A stretch of 31,076 nucleotides of DNA from Thauera sp. UBA6194. Its GTDB lineage: Bacteria; Pseudomonadota; Gammaproteobacteria; Burkholderiales; Rhodocyclaceae. The DNA is taken from positions 1 to 31,076 of the forward strand of contig DITC01000021.1 of assembly GCA_002422685.1 (NCBI GenBank), read 5' to 3'. Positions 6,830 to 15,422 of the stretch are shown piece after piece. The number at the start of each line of letters is the position of its first letter. Position 1 is the first letter of the stretch. A program made the translations under genes and the position numbers. Under the pieces are notes generated by a model. It ran no database searches, was not told where the DNA came from, and saw nothing but the letters and a program-made list of their open reading frames with translations.

Positions 6830-8185
6830 TCAGTCCACGCGTGCGGACAAGGCATCGAGCAGCTTCTGGTGCACGCCACCGAAGCCGCCGTTACTCATCA
6901 CCAGCACGTGGTCGCCCGCGCGCGCCTCGGCGACCACGGCGCCCACCAGGCCGTCGAGCGCCGTGAATACCTGCGCGCGCCCACCGAGCGGCGCCAGCGC
7001 TCCGGCCACATCCCAGTCCAGCCCCTGCGTGTAGCAGAACACCGCATCGGCCGCCGCCAGGCTGGCGGGCAGCTGATCCTTCATCGTGCCCAGCTTCATC
7101 GTGTTCGAACGCGGCTCCAGCACGGCGAGGATGCGCCCCTCGGGCTCGCGCCTGCGCAGCCCCTCCACGGTGAGCGCGATCGCGGTCGGGTGATGGGCAA
7201 AGTCGTCATACACCCGCACGCCGCCGACCGTGCCACGCAGCTCGAGGCGGCGCTTGATGCCAGCGAAGCGGCCGAGACTGGCGATCGCCTGCGCCGGCGT
7301 GATGCCCACGTGGCGCGCCGCAGCGATCGCGGCAAGCGCATTTTCGCGGTTGTGGCTGCCCGCCAGGGGGAGCGCCACCCGACCCTGCTCCACGCCGGCG
7401 AGCTCGAACACCGCCTCGGCATCACTGCGCCCAGCATGCGCTGCCCATTGCGCGGCGTCGTTGAACCACTCCAGCTCGGACCAGCAGCCGCGCCCGATCA
7501 CCCGCTTCAGGCTGTCCTCGCGCGCGTTGGCGACGATGCGCCCGGATGCGGGAATCGTGCGCACGAGGTGATGAAACTGCGTCTCGATCGCCGCCAGGTC
7601 GGCAAAGATGTCCGCATGATCGAATTCGAGATTGTTGAGGATGACGGTGCGCGGCCGGTAATGCACGAACTTGGAGCGCTTGTCGCAGAAGGCGGTGTCG
7701 TATTCGTCCGCCTCGATGACGAAGAACGGCGACTCGGTGAGGCGCGCGGACACACCGAAGTTCTGCGGCACGCCGCCGACCAGAAAGCCCGGGTTCAGCC
7801 CCGCGTCCTCGAGCATCCAGGCGAGCATGGAGGTCGTCGTGGTCTTGCCGTGCGTGCCTGCCACCGCCAGCACCCAGCGCCCGGCCAGCACGTGCTCGGC
7901 CAGCCACTGCGGCCCCGAGGCGTAGGCCAGGCCACGATCGAGAATCGCTTCGAGCAGCGGGTTGCCGCGCGAAATCGCGTTGCCAACGATGAACACATCG
8001 GGCGTCAGGTCGATCTGGGACGCGTCGTACCCCTCCACCAGCGCAATGCCCTGCGCCTCGAGCTGCGTGCTCATCGGCGGATAGACGTTGGCATCGCAAC
8101 CGGTGACCGTGTGCCCGGCCGCGCGTGCGAGCAACGCGACACCGCCCATGAAGGTGCCGCAGATGCCGAGAATGTGAATGTGCAT
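6830..8185 (-). CDS. mpl: UDP-MurNAc:L-Ala-gamma-D-Glu-mDAP ligase Mpl
   Basis: 451 residues, normal for Mpl. It starts MHIHILGICGTFMGG, the characteristic Rossmann-type N-terminus, and has the ATP loop GTHGKTTT at 110-117. Later blocks are FFVIEADEYDTAF, NLEFDHADIF, GSHNRENALAA and the DFAHHPTAI motif of Mur ligases. Mpl reattaches the tripeptide recovered from old peptidoglycan to UDP-MurNAc, the recycling route. It ends 30 bases from the convergent dolP stop. A GGAGC sits eight bases before the ATG. The upstream gap is shared with the divergent gene at 8276. Confidence 0.97.
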   Translation of the reverse strand: MHIHILGICGTFMGGVALLARAAGHTVTGCDANVYPPMSTQLEAQGIALVEGYDASQIDLTPDVFIVGNAISRGNPLLEAILDRGLAYASGPQWLAEHVLAGRWVLAVAGTHGKTTTTSMLAWMLEDAGLNPGFLVGGVPQNFGVSARLTESPFFVIEADEYDTAFCDKRSKFVHYRPRTVILNNLEFDHADIFADLAAIETQFHHLVRTIPASGRIVANAREDSLKRVIGRGCWSELEWFNDAAQWAAHAGRSDAEAVFELAGVEQGRVALPLAGSHNRENALAAIAAARHVGITPAQAIASLGRFAGIKRRLELRGTVGGVRVYDDFAHHPTAIALTVEGLRRREPEGRILAVLEPRSNTMKLGTMKDQLPASLAAADAVFCYTQGLDWDVAGALAPLGGRAQVFTALDGLVGAVVAEARAGDHVLVMSNGGFGGVHQKLLDALSARVD

Positions 8186-8275
8186 GGTGAAATGCTCCGA
8201 AGAGGCTCCGTGAGGCGGTCATGCGCTTGAAACCCGCCCGTGTACAATGGCCGCGCATTCTACCCGAGCCAGATC

Positions 8276-8908
8276 ATGCCCTCACACGCCCACTCCCAAC
8301 GCAGCGGTGGCCTGCGGCGCGAGATCGCCGCGCTGGCCGCACGCATGATGGCCGAAGACGGCATCAGTGATTTCGGCTTCGCCAAACGCAAGGCGGCCAA
8401 GCAACTCGGCGCCACGGTGGCCGACGCGCTCCCCAACAACACCGAGATCGAGGCCGAACTGCGCGCCTGGCAGGCGCTCTACCAGGACGAAGAGCAGCCG
8501 GAACGGCTGTACGAGATGCGCAGCGCCGCGATCGAGGTCATGCGCCTGCTCGCGGACTTCCGCCCCTACCTCACCGGCGGCGCGCTCGACGGCACGGCCG
8601 GGCGCTACTCCGAGCTCGAGATCGAGATCTTCCCCGAGAGCGCCAAGGACGTGGAGATCTTCTTCCTCAACCAGGACTTCCCCTACGAGCACCGCGAGCC
8701 CCGCCGCCCCGCCCCGCACACCCCGGAGGCGGTGCTGAGCTTCGACTGGGGCGAGGTGCCGGTCAAGGTCGCGATCTACCCCACCAGCGCCGAGCGCACG
8801 CCCCGCCGCGGACAGGAACGCGCCCGCCTCGCGCAGGTCGAGGCGCTGCTGGCCGCCCACGCCGGCGACGACGCAGCGGCGGACCCGGCCCGAACGCCCT
8901 CCGCGTAG
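8276..8908 (+). CDS. Conserved protein of unknown function, possibly degenerate nucleotidyltransferase fold
   Basis: 210 residues starting MPSHAHSQRSGG. The N-terminal third has a basic, helical block AARMMAEDGISDFGFAKRKAAKQLG. The middle has YLTGGALDGTAGRYSELEIEIFPES followed by VEIFFLNQDFPY. From memory, similar proteins occur next to mpl in other betaproteobacteria with no assigned role. The block running from TGGALDG to ELEIEIF recalls the Gly-Ser ... D-x-D strand of small nucleotidyltransferases, with Glu where Asp is expected; this is a resemblance, not an identification. No signal peptide or membrane segment. A TACAAT at 8243-8248 could be its -10, without a good -35. The tail is Ala/Asp-rich. 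Confidence 0.85.
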   Translation: MPSHAHSQRSGGLRREIAALAARMMAEDGISDFGFAKRKAAKQLGATVADALPNNTEIEAELRAWQALYQDEEQPERLYEMRSAAIEVMRLLADFRPYLTGGALDGTAGRYSELEIEIFPESAKDVEIFFLNQDFPYEHREPRRPAPHTPEAVLSFDWGEVPVKVAIYPTSAERTPRRGQERARLAQVEALLAAHAGDDAAADPARTPSA

Positions 8909-9305
8909 CCACCACGACACCCCGCGAGCCCCACGGTGCATGCCTTCGAGGCCGCATCTTGGGCGCTTGCGGTCGCTGAAAGTCGGGCGCACAATCCGGC
9001 CACAAAAATCCGCAAGCGGGCCCGTCGGAGCACGAAAGCGCGCAGCTCAAGTGGACAAAATGCAGCGATCTGCGGCAAACTTGCGGCCATGAAGCACGCA
9101 AAACCATCAATGCGGCAAAATTCGGAGAACGCTCGCGAGCACCGTTCCAGGCCCGGCAGCCTGTCCTGCTCGCCCGTCCCCGTGCCCCGTGCTTCGCCCG
9201 GCCTTCACACGCCGGCGCCGCCGCCCCGCCCCTGACGGCCCCCGCGAACACCGATCACCCAGGCCGTAGAACACTCACGCTTCACGGTCACGTCTGGAGA
9301 ACACC
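8909..9305. other. Long leader/intergenic region before accB
   Basis: 397 bases without a credible gene. It likely holds the acc promoter: the best match is TTGCGG (8967-8972), 17 bases, CACAAT (8990-8995), which is weak. An 8-bp inverted repeat, GCTTGCGG (8965-8972) and CCGCAAGC (9010-9017), flanks that -10. The 9-mer TGCGGCAAA occurs at 9071 and again at 9111, exactly 40 bases apart. From about 9150 the sequence is C-rich. A TGGAG Shine-Dalgarno precedes accB. The aroQ gene that often sits before accB in related genomes is absent. Confidence 0.5.
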
Positions 9306-9767
9306 ATGGATCTGCGCAAGCTGAAAAAACTCATCGACCTCGTCCAGGAGTCGGGCATCGCCGAACTCGAGGTCACCGAAGGCGAAGAAAAGGTTCGCAT
9401 CGCCAAACACTCGCCGGCGGCCCCGGCGAACTACTTCGCCCAGATCCCCACGACCCCGGCCGCTCCTGCCGCACCCGCGCTCATCGCAGCGGGTGATGCG
9501 CCGGCAGCGGGCGCAGACAACGCCCTTCCCGACGGCCATATCGTCAAGTCGCCGATGGTCGGGACCTTCTATCGTGCCAGCTCGCCGGGCGCGAAGCCTC
9601 TGGTCGAAGTGGGTCAGTCGGTAGCCGAGGGCGAGCGCCTGTGCATCATCGAAGCGATGAAGCTGATGAACGAGATCGAAGCCGACGCGAGCGGCGTGAT
9701 CAAGGCCATCCTGGTCGAGAACGGCGAGCCGGTCGAGTACGGTCAGCCCTTGTTCGTCATCGACTGA
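9306..9767 (+). CDS. accB: Biotin carboxyl carrier protein of acetyl-CoA carboxylase
   Basis: 153 residues. The N-terminus MDLRKLKKLIDLVQESGI is the usual AccB helix. A Pro/Ala-rich hinge follows (about 38-70), then the biotinyl domain from about 77. The biotin site is EAMKLMNEIEAD with Lys119 as the modified residue, and the thumb region SPGAKPLVEVG is present. It carries the carboxyl group between AccC and AccAD in the first step of fatty acid synthesis. It starts the operon accB-accC-prmA; accC begins 11 bases after the stop. Confidence 0.98.
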   Translation: MDLRKLKKLIDLVQESGIAELEVTEGEEKVRIAKHSPAAPANYFAQIPTTPAAPAAPALIAAGDAPAAGADNALPDGHIVKSPMVGTFYRASSPGAKPLVEVGQSVAEGERLCIIEAMKLMNEIEADASGVIKAILVENGEPVEYGQPLFVID

Positions 9768-9778
9768 GCGCACGAGCG

Positions 9779-11137
9779 ATGTTCGAAAAAATCCTCATTG
9801 CGAACCGCGGGGAAATCGCCCTGCGGATCCTGCGCGCCTGCCGCGAGCTCGGCATCAAGACGGTCGCCGTGCACTCCGAGGCCGACACCGACGCCAAGTA
9901 CGTCCGCCTCGCCGACGAGTCGGTCTGCATCGGCCCCGCCCCCTCCGCGCAGAGCTATCTCAACGTCCCTGCCATCATCTCGGCGGCCGAAGTCACCGAT
10001 GCCGAGGCCATCCACCCCGGCTACGGTTTCCTGTCCGAGAACGCCGACTTCGGCGAGCGTGTCGAGCAGTCCGGCTTCGTCTTCATCGGCCCGCGCCCCG
10101 ACACGATCCGCCTGATGGGCGACAAGGTCTCGGCCAAGAACGCCATGAAGGCCGCCGGCGTGCCCTGCGTGCCCGGCTCCGACGGCGCCCTGCCCGACGA
10201 CCCCAAGGAAATCGTCCGCATCGCGCGTGCGATCGGCTACCCGGTAATCATCAAGGCAGCCGGCGGCGGCGGTGGGCGCGGCATGCGCGTCGTGCACACC
10301 GAGGCCGCCCTGCTCAACGCCGTCACCACCACCCGTGCCGAGGCCCAGGCCGCGTTCAGCAACCCGGTGGTGTACATGGAGAAGTTCCTCGAGAACCCCC
10401 GCCACATCGAGATTCAGGTTCTCGCCGACCAGCACGGCAACGCCGTCTATCTGGGCGAGCGCGACTGCTCGATGCAGCGCCGTCACCAGAAGGTCATCGA
10501 GGAGGCGCCGGCCCCCGGGGTCGATCGCAAGCTCATCGCCAAGGTCGGCGAGCGCTGCGCCGAGGCCTGCCGCAAGATCGGCTACCGCGGCGCGGGCACC
10601 TTCGAGTTCCTGTTCGAGAACGGCGAGTTCTATTTCATCGAGATGAACACCCGGCTCCAGGTCGAGCACCCGGTGACCGAGTTCATCACCGGGGTCGATC
10701 TCGTCCAGGCGCAGATCCGCGTCGCCGCCGGCGAGAAGCTGTGGCTGCGCCAGCGCGACATCGAGTTCCGCGGTCACGCGATCGAATGCCGCATCAATGC
10801 CGAAGACCCGTTCAAGTTCACGCCCTCGCCCGGGCGCATCACCAACTGGCACACGCCGGGCGGACCGGGCGTCCGGGTCGACTCGCACGTCTACAACGGC
10901 TACACCGTGCCGCCGCACTACGACTCCATGATCGGCAAGCTGATCACCTACGGCGACACGCGTGACCAGGCGATCCGGCGCATGCGCATCGCGCTCTCCG
11001 AGATGATGGTCGAAGGCATCAAGACCAACGTGCCGCTGCACCAGACCCTGATGCTCGACCCGCGCTTCATCGAGGGCGGCACGAGCATCCATTATCTGGA
11101 GCACAAGCTGGCCGACCGCAACGAAGTGAAGGGCTGA
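9779..11137 (+). CDS. accC: Biotin carboxylase, acetyl-CoA carboxylase subunit
   Basis: 452 residues, standard size. Start MFEKILIANRGEIALRI, then the ATP-grasp glycine loop KAAGGGGGRGMR, the HIEIQVLADQHGN block, ERDCSMQRRHQKVIEEAP and the metal/catalytic stretch FIEMNTRLQVEHPVTE. AccC uses ATP and bicarbonate to carboxylate the biotin on AccB. I used the ATG at 9779 because it gives the invariant N-terminus; the longer frame into accB is a shadow. Very large antisense frames run across this gene and are artefacts of the GC-rich codon use. Confidence 0.99.
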   Translation: MFEKILIANRGEIALRILRACRELGIKTVAVHSEADTDAKYVRLADESVCIGPAPSAQSYLNVPAIISAAEVTDAEAIHPGYGFLSENADFGERVEQSGFVFIGPRPDTIRLMGDKVSAKNAMKAAGVPCVPGSDGALPDDPKEIVRIARAIGYPVIIKAAGGGGGRGMRVVHTEAALLNAVTTTRAEAQAAFSNPVVYMEKFLENPRHIEIQVLADQHGNAVYLGERDCSMQRRHQKVIEEAPAPGVDRKLIAKVGERCAEACRKIGYRGAGTFEFLFENGEFYFIEMNTRLQVEHPVTEFITGVDLVQAQIRVAAGEKLWLRQRDIEFRGHAIECRINAEDPFKFTPSPGRITNWHTPGGPGVRVDSHVYNGYTVPPHYDSMIGKLITYGDTRDQAIRRMRIALSEMMVEGIKTNVPLHQTLMLDPRFIEGGTSIHYLEHKLADRNEVKG

Positions 11138-11143
11138 GCACGG

Positions 11144-12046
11144 ATGTGGATCTCGGTCACCCTGCAGGCCGACGCCGACAAGGCCGAGGCACTCTCCGAC
11201 GCGCTGATGGAGGCGGGCGCGCTGTCCGTTTCGATCGAGGACGCGGACGCCGGAACCGCGGCTGAAACGCCTCAGTTCGGCGAACCCGGGCACCTGCCGA
11301 CGAGCCTGTGGGCGCACAGCAGGGTGCTCGCGCTGTTCGACGGCGACACAGCCGGCGACGCGCTCGCCGCCATGCTCGGCGAAGCCGCGACCGCGGCAGG
11401 TTTCGACGCCGTCCCGCCCTTTTCCACCGAAACCATCGCCGAGCAGAACTGGGTGCAGCTCACGCAGAGCCAGTTCGACCCGATCCGTGTCACCGAGCGC
11501 ATGTGGATCGTGCCTTCGTGGCACGAAGCGCCCGACCCGGGCGCGATCAACATCGAGCTCGACCCCGGCATGGCCTTCGGCACCGGCTCGCATCCCACCA
11601 CCCGGCTCTGTCTGGAGTGGCTGTGCGAGGCGGTCACGCCCGGCTGCAGCGTGCTCGACTACGGCTGCGGCTCGGGCATCCTCGGCATTGCGGCGGCGCG
11701 GCTGGGCGCGGGCGAGGTGGTCGGCATCGACATCGACGAGAAGGCGGTGGAGGCCGCGCGCGACAACGCCGAGCGCAACCGCGTGCGCCTGCGCCTGCTG
11801 CACTCGGCCACGCCGATCGAGGACAGCTTCGACGTCGTCGTCGCCAACATCCTGACCAATCCGCTGTGCGTGCTCGCGCCGGCGATCGCCGCGCGCGTCG
11901 CCCCGGGCGGACGCGTCGCGCTCTCCGGCGTGCTCGAAATCCAGGCCGGCCAGGTCATCGAGGCCTGGGCGCCGTTCATCGCACTGCATGCCGGCGCCAG
12001 CCTCGATGGCTGGGTGCGCCTGGAAGGGTTCCGCCCCGGGTCATGA
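11144..12046 (+). CDS. prmA: Ribosomal protein L11 methyltransferase PrmA
   Basis: 300 residues. N-terminal substrate domain (MWISVTLQADADKAEALSDAL), the linker block EQNWVQLTQSQFDPI, the PrmA signature DPGMAFGTGSHPTTRLCLEWL, and the SAM loop VLDYGCGSGILGIAA. The VANILTNPL block matches the NPP(F/Y/L)-type motif region. PrmA trimethylates ribosomal protein L11. It starts six bases after accC, a common arrangement in betaproteobacteria, and its stop overlaps the next start (ATGA). Confidence 0.98.
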   Translation: MWISVTLQADADKAEALSDALMEAGALSVSIEDADAGTAAETPQFGEPGHLPTSLWAHSRVLALFDGDTAGDALAAMLGEAATAAGFDAVPPFSTETIAEQNWVQLTQSQFDPIRVTERMWIVPSWHEAPDPGAINIELDPGMAFGTGSHPTTRLCLEWLCEAVTPGCSVLDYGCGSGILGIAAARLGAGEVVGIDIDEKAVEAARDNAERNRVRLRLLHSATPIEDSFDVVVANILTNPLCVLAPAIAARVAPGGRVALSGVLEIQAGQVIEAWAPFIALHAGASLDGWVRLEGFRPGS

Positions 12047-13281
12047 TGCTCACGCGCTGCCCCGCCTGCCAGACCGTGTTCCGGCTGCACCCGGAACAGC
12101 TCGATGCACGCGGCGGCGAGGTCCGCTGTGGGCACTGCTTCCACCCCTTCAACGCGCGCGAACACAGCTTCGAGGCCCCCGCGCAGGCGAAGAAGCGACA
12201 AGACACCCCGATCATCGAGACACCTCGGCCCGCGGCGCCCGCCGAAACGGACTTCGGCGCGGGGCTGGACTTCGACATCCCGGACACCGCCTTCACGCTC
12301 GCCCCGAACTCCGGTCTCGCCGCGCAAGGCACCGGCGAGCGGTGGGACATCGGCGCGCCGGACATGCCCGCGCCGGACGCGTCCCGCGCGCAGGCCACGA
12401 TGGGGCTCGGCTGGGCACCCCGCGTCGACCACGAGGCGCCGGCGCGCAGCGCGCCCGAGTTCGAGCCGCGTCAGGCCGCCCCGTCTTCTATCACCGCCGC
12501 ACCGGCTTTTCCCGAGGTGCTGCGCAAGGCGCGGCGGGCGAACACGAACGACGGCGCCGACATCCCGCCGCCCCTGCCATCCGGACACCAGGCCGCGCGC
12601 GGCAGCCCCTCAACCGAGGCCGGGCCTGAGCCTGAGCCTGAGCCCGAAGCCGCCGCGACCACCACGTCGACCGCGGCGGGCGCGTGGACACGCTCCACCC
12701 GCAACACCGAGGCCGAACCCGAGCCCGAGCCCGACGCAGCAGACGACGCGCCCGACCTCGACCGCCTCGACGCCACCTATGGCCGCCCGCCCCATCGGCG
12801 CAGTCCGGTCGTGCGCGCGTTCGGCGCGCTGCTCGTGATTACCCTCACCACCAGCCTCGGCGCTCAGCTCACCTACCAGTACCGCACCGACATCGCACGC
12901 GAACTGCCGGGCCTGCGCCCGCTTCTGGAGCAGGCCTGCGTGCACCTCAAATGCAGCGTGCCCTATCCGCGCAACGCCGAGCACATCGCCATCGAGGCCT
13001 CCGACCTGCAGGCCGAACCCGGCAAACCCGGTCATTACGTGCTGCGCGCCACGCTCAACAACCGCGCACAGTACGCTCAGCACTGGCCCCACCTCGAGCT
13101 CACGCTGACCGACGCCGGGGACAATCCCGTCTCGCGCCGCGTGCTCGCGCCCGACGACTGGCTCCCCGCTGACGCACGAAGCGAAGCCTTCGCCGGCCGC
13201 AAGCTGATCGACCTGAGCATCCCGTTCGAGGCCACCGGGATCGCCCCCACCGGCTACCGCATCTACGCCTTTTACCCCTGA
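12043..13281 (+). CDS. Zinc-ribbon and DUF3426 domain membrane protein
   Basis: 412 residues. An N-terminal zinc ribbon has two Cys pairs, CPACQTVF and VRCGHCFHPF. A long low-complexity region (about 45-250) follows, with two PEPEPE-type runs at about 195-202 and 226-231. One membrane segment lies near 258-278 (AFGALLVITLTTSLGAQLTY), then a DUF3426 domain at the C-terminus, ending GYRIYAFYP. Topology suggests a cytoplasmic ribbon and periplasmic DUF3426. The function of this family is unknown; its place after prmA is common in betaproteobacteria. Two adjacent ATGs (12043 and 12046) could both start it. The prmA stop lies inside them, so translation is coupled. Confidence 0.9.
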   Translation: MMLTRCPACQTVFRLHPEQLDARGGEVRCGHCFHPFNAREHSFEAPAQAKKRQDTPIIETPRPAAPAETDFGAGLDFDIPDTAFTLAPNSGLAAQGTGERWDIGAPDMPAPDASRAQATMGLGWAPRVDHEAPARSAPEFEPRQAAPSSITAAPAFPEVLRKARRANTNDGADIPPPLPSGHQAARGSPSTEAGPEPEPEPEAAATTTSTAAGAWTRSTRNTEAEPEPEPDAADDAPDLDRLDATYGRPPHRRSPVVRAFGALLVITLTTSLGAQLTYQYRTDIARELPGLRPLLEQACVHLKCSVPYPRNAEHIAIEASDLQAEPGKPGHYVLRATLNNRAQYAQHWPHLELTLTDAGDNPVSRRVLAPDDWLPADARSEAFAGRKLIDLSIPFEATGIAPTGYRIYAFYP

Positions 13282-13309
13282 GCGGTTGCGGCGCAGAGAC
13301 AAGCCGCGT

Positions 13310-13783
13310 TCAGCGCGATACGCGCGTCGTCCCGCCGTCGCGCAGCACCCTCACCCGCTCACCGGGCCGGAAGCGCTCGCCCTCGTCGGCCTGGACCACG
13401 GCGAGAAACTGTCCATTATCCAGGCGCACCGTCACCTCCACGCCGGGCGTGCGCGTCGCCCCCTCTTCCACCGCCGCGCCGGCCAGACCGCCCGCCACCG
13501 CGCCGATCACCGTCGCCACCGCCTGACCGCGCCCGCCGCCGATCGTGCTGCCGGCGATACCGCCCACGGCAGCGCCGGCGACCGAGCCCACCGGCGTCTT
13601 CGTGCCCTCGAGCTGCACTGCGCGCACCGACTCGATGCTGCCGAACTGCACCGTCATCGCACGCCGTGCCTCGGTGCGCGAGTAAGCACCGCCACCCAGT
13701 CCCTGGGCGCAGCCGCCCAGCACCAGCACGGTGAGCACCGCGCCGACGGCGGCGCGCAGCTTCATGCTTCTGCGATTGACCAT
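13310..13783 (-). CDS. Glycine-zipper outer-membrane lipoprotein, SlyB/Pcp-like
   Basis: 157 residues. Signal MVNRRSMKLRAAV with lipobox LGGC, lipid Cys25. Two glycine-zipper helices follow: VAGAAVGGIAGSTIGGG and VIGAVAGGLAGAAVEEG, the 2TM pattern of SlyB/Pcp. The C-terminus (VEVTVRLDNGQFLAVVQ ... RFRPGERVRVLRDGG) is the usual small beta domain. I prefer the ATG at 13783 because GGAGG lies four bases before it; the alternative ATG at 13765 overlaps the kinase stop (ATGA) but lacks a ribosome site. With the longer start the gene overlaps the kinase by 22 bases. Confidence 0.9.
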   Translation of the reverse strand: MVNRRSMKLRAAVGAVLTVLVLGGCAQGLGGGAYSRTEARRAMTVQFGSIESVRAVQLEGTKTPVGSVAGAAVGGIAGSTIGGGRGQAVATVIGAVAGGLAGAAVEEGATRTPGVEVTVRLDNGQFLAVVQADEGERFRPGERVRVLRDGGTTRVSR

Positions 13784-14712
13784 GGATCCTCCCCGAACGC
13801 CTCGCGAAAACGCGTGGCAATGTCTGCCCGCGCAGGTTGATGATTCTGCCCGCCGCGGTGGGCGATCTTGATCGCCCCCATCACGGCGGCCAGGCGCGCA
13901 CTTCTGACCATGTCCCAGCCGCTCGCGATGCCGTGCAGCAGCCCCGCGCGATACGCATCCCCACAGCCGGTCGGATCGACGAGCGCATCGGCCTTCACGG
14001 CCGGCACACTGAACACCTCACCCCGCCAATGCACGCGCGAACCTTCTGCGCCGAGCGTCACCACCAGCGCCTCGACCTCGCGCGCGAGGGCCTCCTCGCT
14101 GCGCCCGGTCTTGTCGCACATCAGGCGCGCTTCGTAGTCGTTGACCGTACAGTAGCGCGCCTGTTGCAGGCATTTCAGTAACGCTTCGCTACCGAGGATG
14201 GGCAGGGCCTGGCCCGGGTCGAACACGAAGGGCACGCCCGCCTCGGCAAAGCCATCCGCGTGGCGCAGCATGCCGTCCGCACCGTCGGGCGACACGATGC
14301 CCAGCGTCGCGTCCTTCGCGTCGCGCACGTCGTTCAGGTGCGAGTGGAACATCGCCCCCGGGTGAAAGGCGGTGATCTGGTTGTCGTCGAGGTCGGTGGT
14401 GATGAAGGCCTGCGCGGTGAAGGTGCCGGGCACCTCGCGCACGAAATCCTCGCGCAGTCCGAGGCCGCGCAGGCGCGCGCGATACGGGCCGGCGTCCTCG
14501 CCGACGGTGGCGACGATGGTCGGATCGCTGCCGAGCAGCTTGAGGCTATAGGCGATGTTGCCCGCGCAGCCGCCGAACTCCCGGCGCAGATCGGGCACCA
14601 GGAAGGAGACGTTCAGGATGTGGATCTGCTCGGGCAGGATGTGATTCTTGAAGCGGTCGTGAAAGACCATGATCGAGTCGTAGGCGACCGATCCGCAGAC
14701 GAGGATGGACAT
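13762..14712 (-). CDS. PfkB-family carbohydrate (nucleoside-type) kinase
   Basis: 316 residues, ribokinase/PfkB fold. N-terminus MSILVCGSVAYDSIMVF; a substrate-side glycine block FGGCAGNIAYSLKLLG; and the C-terminal signature DPTGCGDAYRAG with the likely catalytic base D252. The usual anion-hole motif is GAGD; here it is GCGD. The early sequence resembles the adenosine-kinase branch more than fructokinases, but the substrate cannot be read from the sequence. It is followed by the glycine-zipper lipoprotein, with coding overlap. A TATAAT lies 36 bases before the start. Confidence 0.9.
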   Translation of the reverse strand: MSILVCGSVAYDSIMVFHDRFKNHILPEQIHILNVSFLVPDLRREFGGCAGNIAYSLKLLGSDPTIVATVGEDAGPYRARLRGLGLREDFVREVPGTFTAQAFITTDLDDNQITAFHPGAMFHSHLNDVRDAKDATLGIVSPDGADGMLRHADGFAEAGVPFVFDPGQALPILGSEALLKCLQQARYCTVNDYEARLMCDKTGRSEEALAREVEALVVTLGAEGSRVHWRGEVFSVPAVKADALVDPTGCGDAYRAGLLHGIASGWDMVRSARLAAVMGAIKIAHRGGQNHQPARADIATRFREAFGEDPWSIAEA

Positions 14713-14747
14713 TGCAGGCGCCGGGGCGGGAAGTGAAGGAAGCCCCG

Positions 14748-14753
14748 ATTATA
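14748..14753 (-). promoter_or_regulatory. -10 element before the PfkB-family kinase
   Basis: Perfect TATAAT on the minus strand in the context GCGTATAATC, the same 10 bases as in front of rnpB. No -35 of quality is seen. It predicts a leader of about 30 bases. Confidence 0.45.
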
Positions 14754-14839
14754 CGCAGCCGCCGCCGTGCGCCCCTCGCCCACCACCCTCCCGCCTCGCC
14801 CATCGTCCCCACCAGCCCGCCCCGGGGCCGGGCCGGGCT

Positions 14840-15280
14840 TCAGCCGCCTTCGGCAAGCGCCGCGCGCAGCTTCGCCGCCATCTCCTCGAGCGCCTCGCGC
14901 GGCGGGTTCTTCACCGGCCACGCCAGCGCCATACCGTCGCCCTCCCAGCGCGGCAGCACGTGGATGTGAAAGTGGAACACGGTCTGCGCGCCGGCCTTCT
15001 CGTTGGCCTGGAACAAGGTCACGCCCTCACAGCCATACACGCGCTTCGCCACCCGGGCCATGCGCGCAGCGGTGCGAAAGACCGCGGCCGCCAGTTCGTC
15101 GTCCAGCGCATACACGTTGTCGCGGTGAGGCTTGACCAGCACCAGCATGTGGCCCGGGTTCACCGACTGGATGTCCATGATCACCAGCGTGTGCTCATCC
15201 TCGTACACCTTCGATGCGGGCAGCTCCGCGCGCACGATGCGGCAGAAGACGCAATCCTCGGTGGCGTGGGTATCGGTCAT
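14840..15280 (-). CDS. HIT-family nucleotide-binding protein
   Basis: 146 residues. The histidine triad is HFHIHVLPR with H103, H105 and H107, preceded by CVFC (C10, C13), a zinc site in many HIT proteins. The block VIMDIQSVNPGHMLVLVKPHRDN is typical of bacterial HIT hydrolases acting on dinucleotides or nucleoside phosphoramidates; the real substrate is unknown. The start at 15280 is chosen because GGAGG lies nine bases before it. A second ATG at 15289 directly abuts that GGAGG and is less likely. Confidence 0.95.
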   Translation of the reverse strand: MTDTHATEDCVFCRIVRAELPASKVYEDEHTLVIMDIQSVNPGHMLVLVKPHRDNVYALDDELAAAVFRTAARMARVAKRVYGCEGVTLFQANEKAGAQTVFHFHIHVLPRWEGDGMALAWPVKNPPREALEEMAAKLRAALAEGG

Positions 15281-15346
15281 GCGCGTCATCCTCCTCGACG
15301 GGTTCTTGCGTTGAGTGCGGGCGATCGGCCAGCCCGGCGTCATCGC

Positions 15347-15375
15347 ATCGTAACGGCCACGTCAACGCACCGCAA
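15347..15375 (-). promoter_or_regulatory. Candidate promoter of the HIT gene
   Basis: Minus strand TTGCGG (15375-15370), 17 bases, TACGAT (15352-15347). Half-matching -35 and four-of-six -10. About 65 bases upstream of the HIT start. Confidence 0.35.
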
Positions 15376-15422
15376 CGCAGGCTTTCGAGAATGGCCCGAC
15401 CCGAACAGGACGGAATTCGACC

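Noticed and set aside
9743..11989. A 748-residue minus-strand open frame opposite accC and prmA
   Set aside because: Antisense shadow of two clear housekeeping genes; the translation has no recognisable domain and is rich in Asp, Gly, Arg and Val as expected from the complement of this codon use.
12624..12735. GCCTGA and GAGCCC hexamer repeats considered as a repeat array
   Set aside because: They simply encode PEPEPE runs inside the low-complexity part of the DUF3426 protein.
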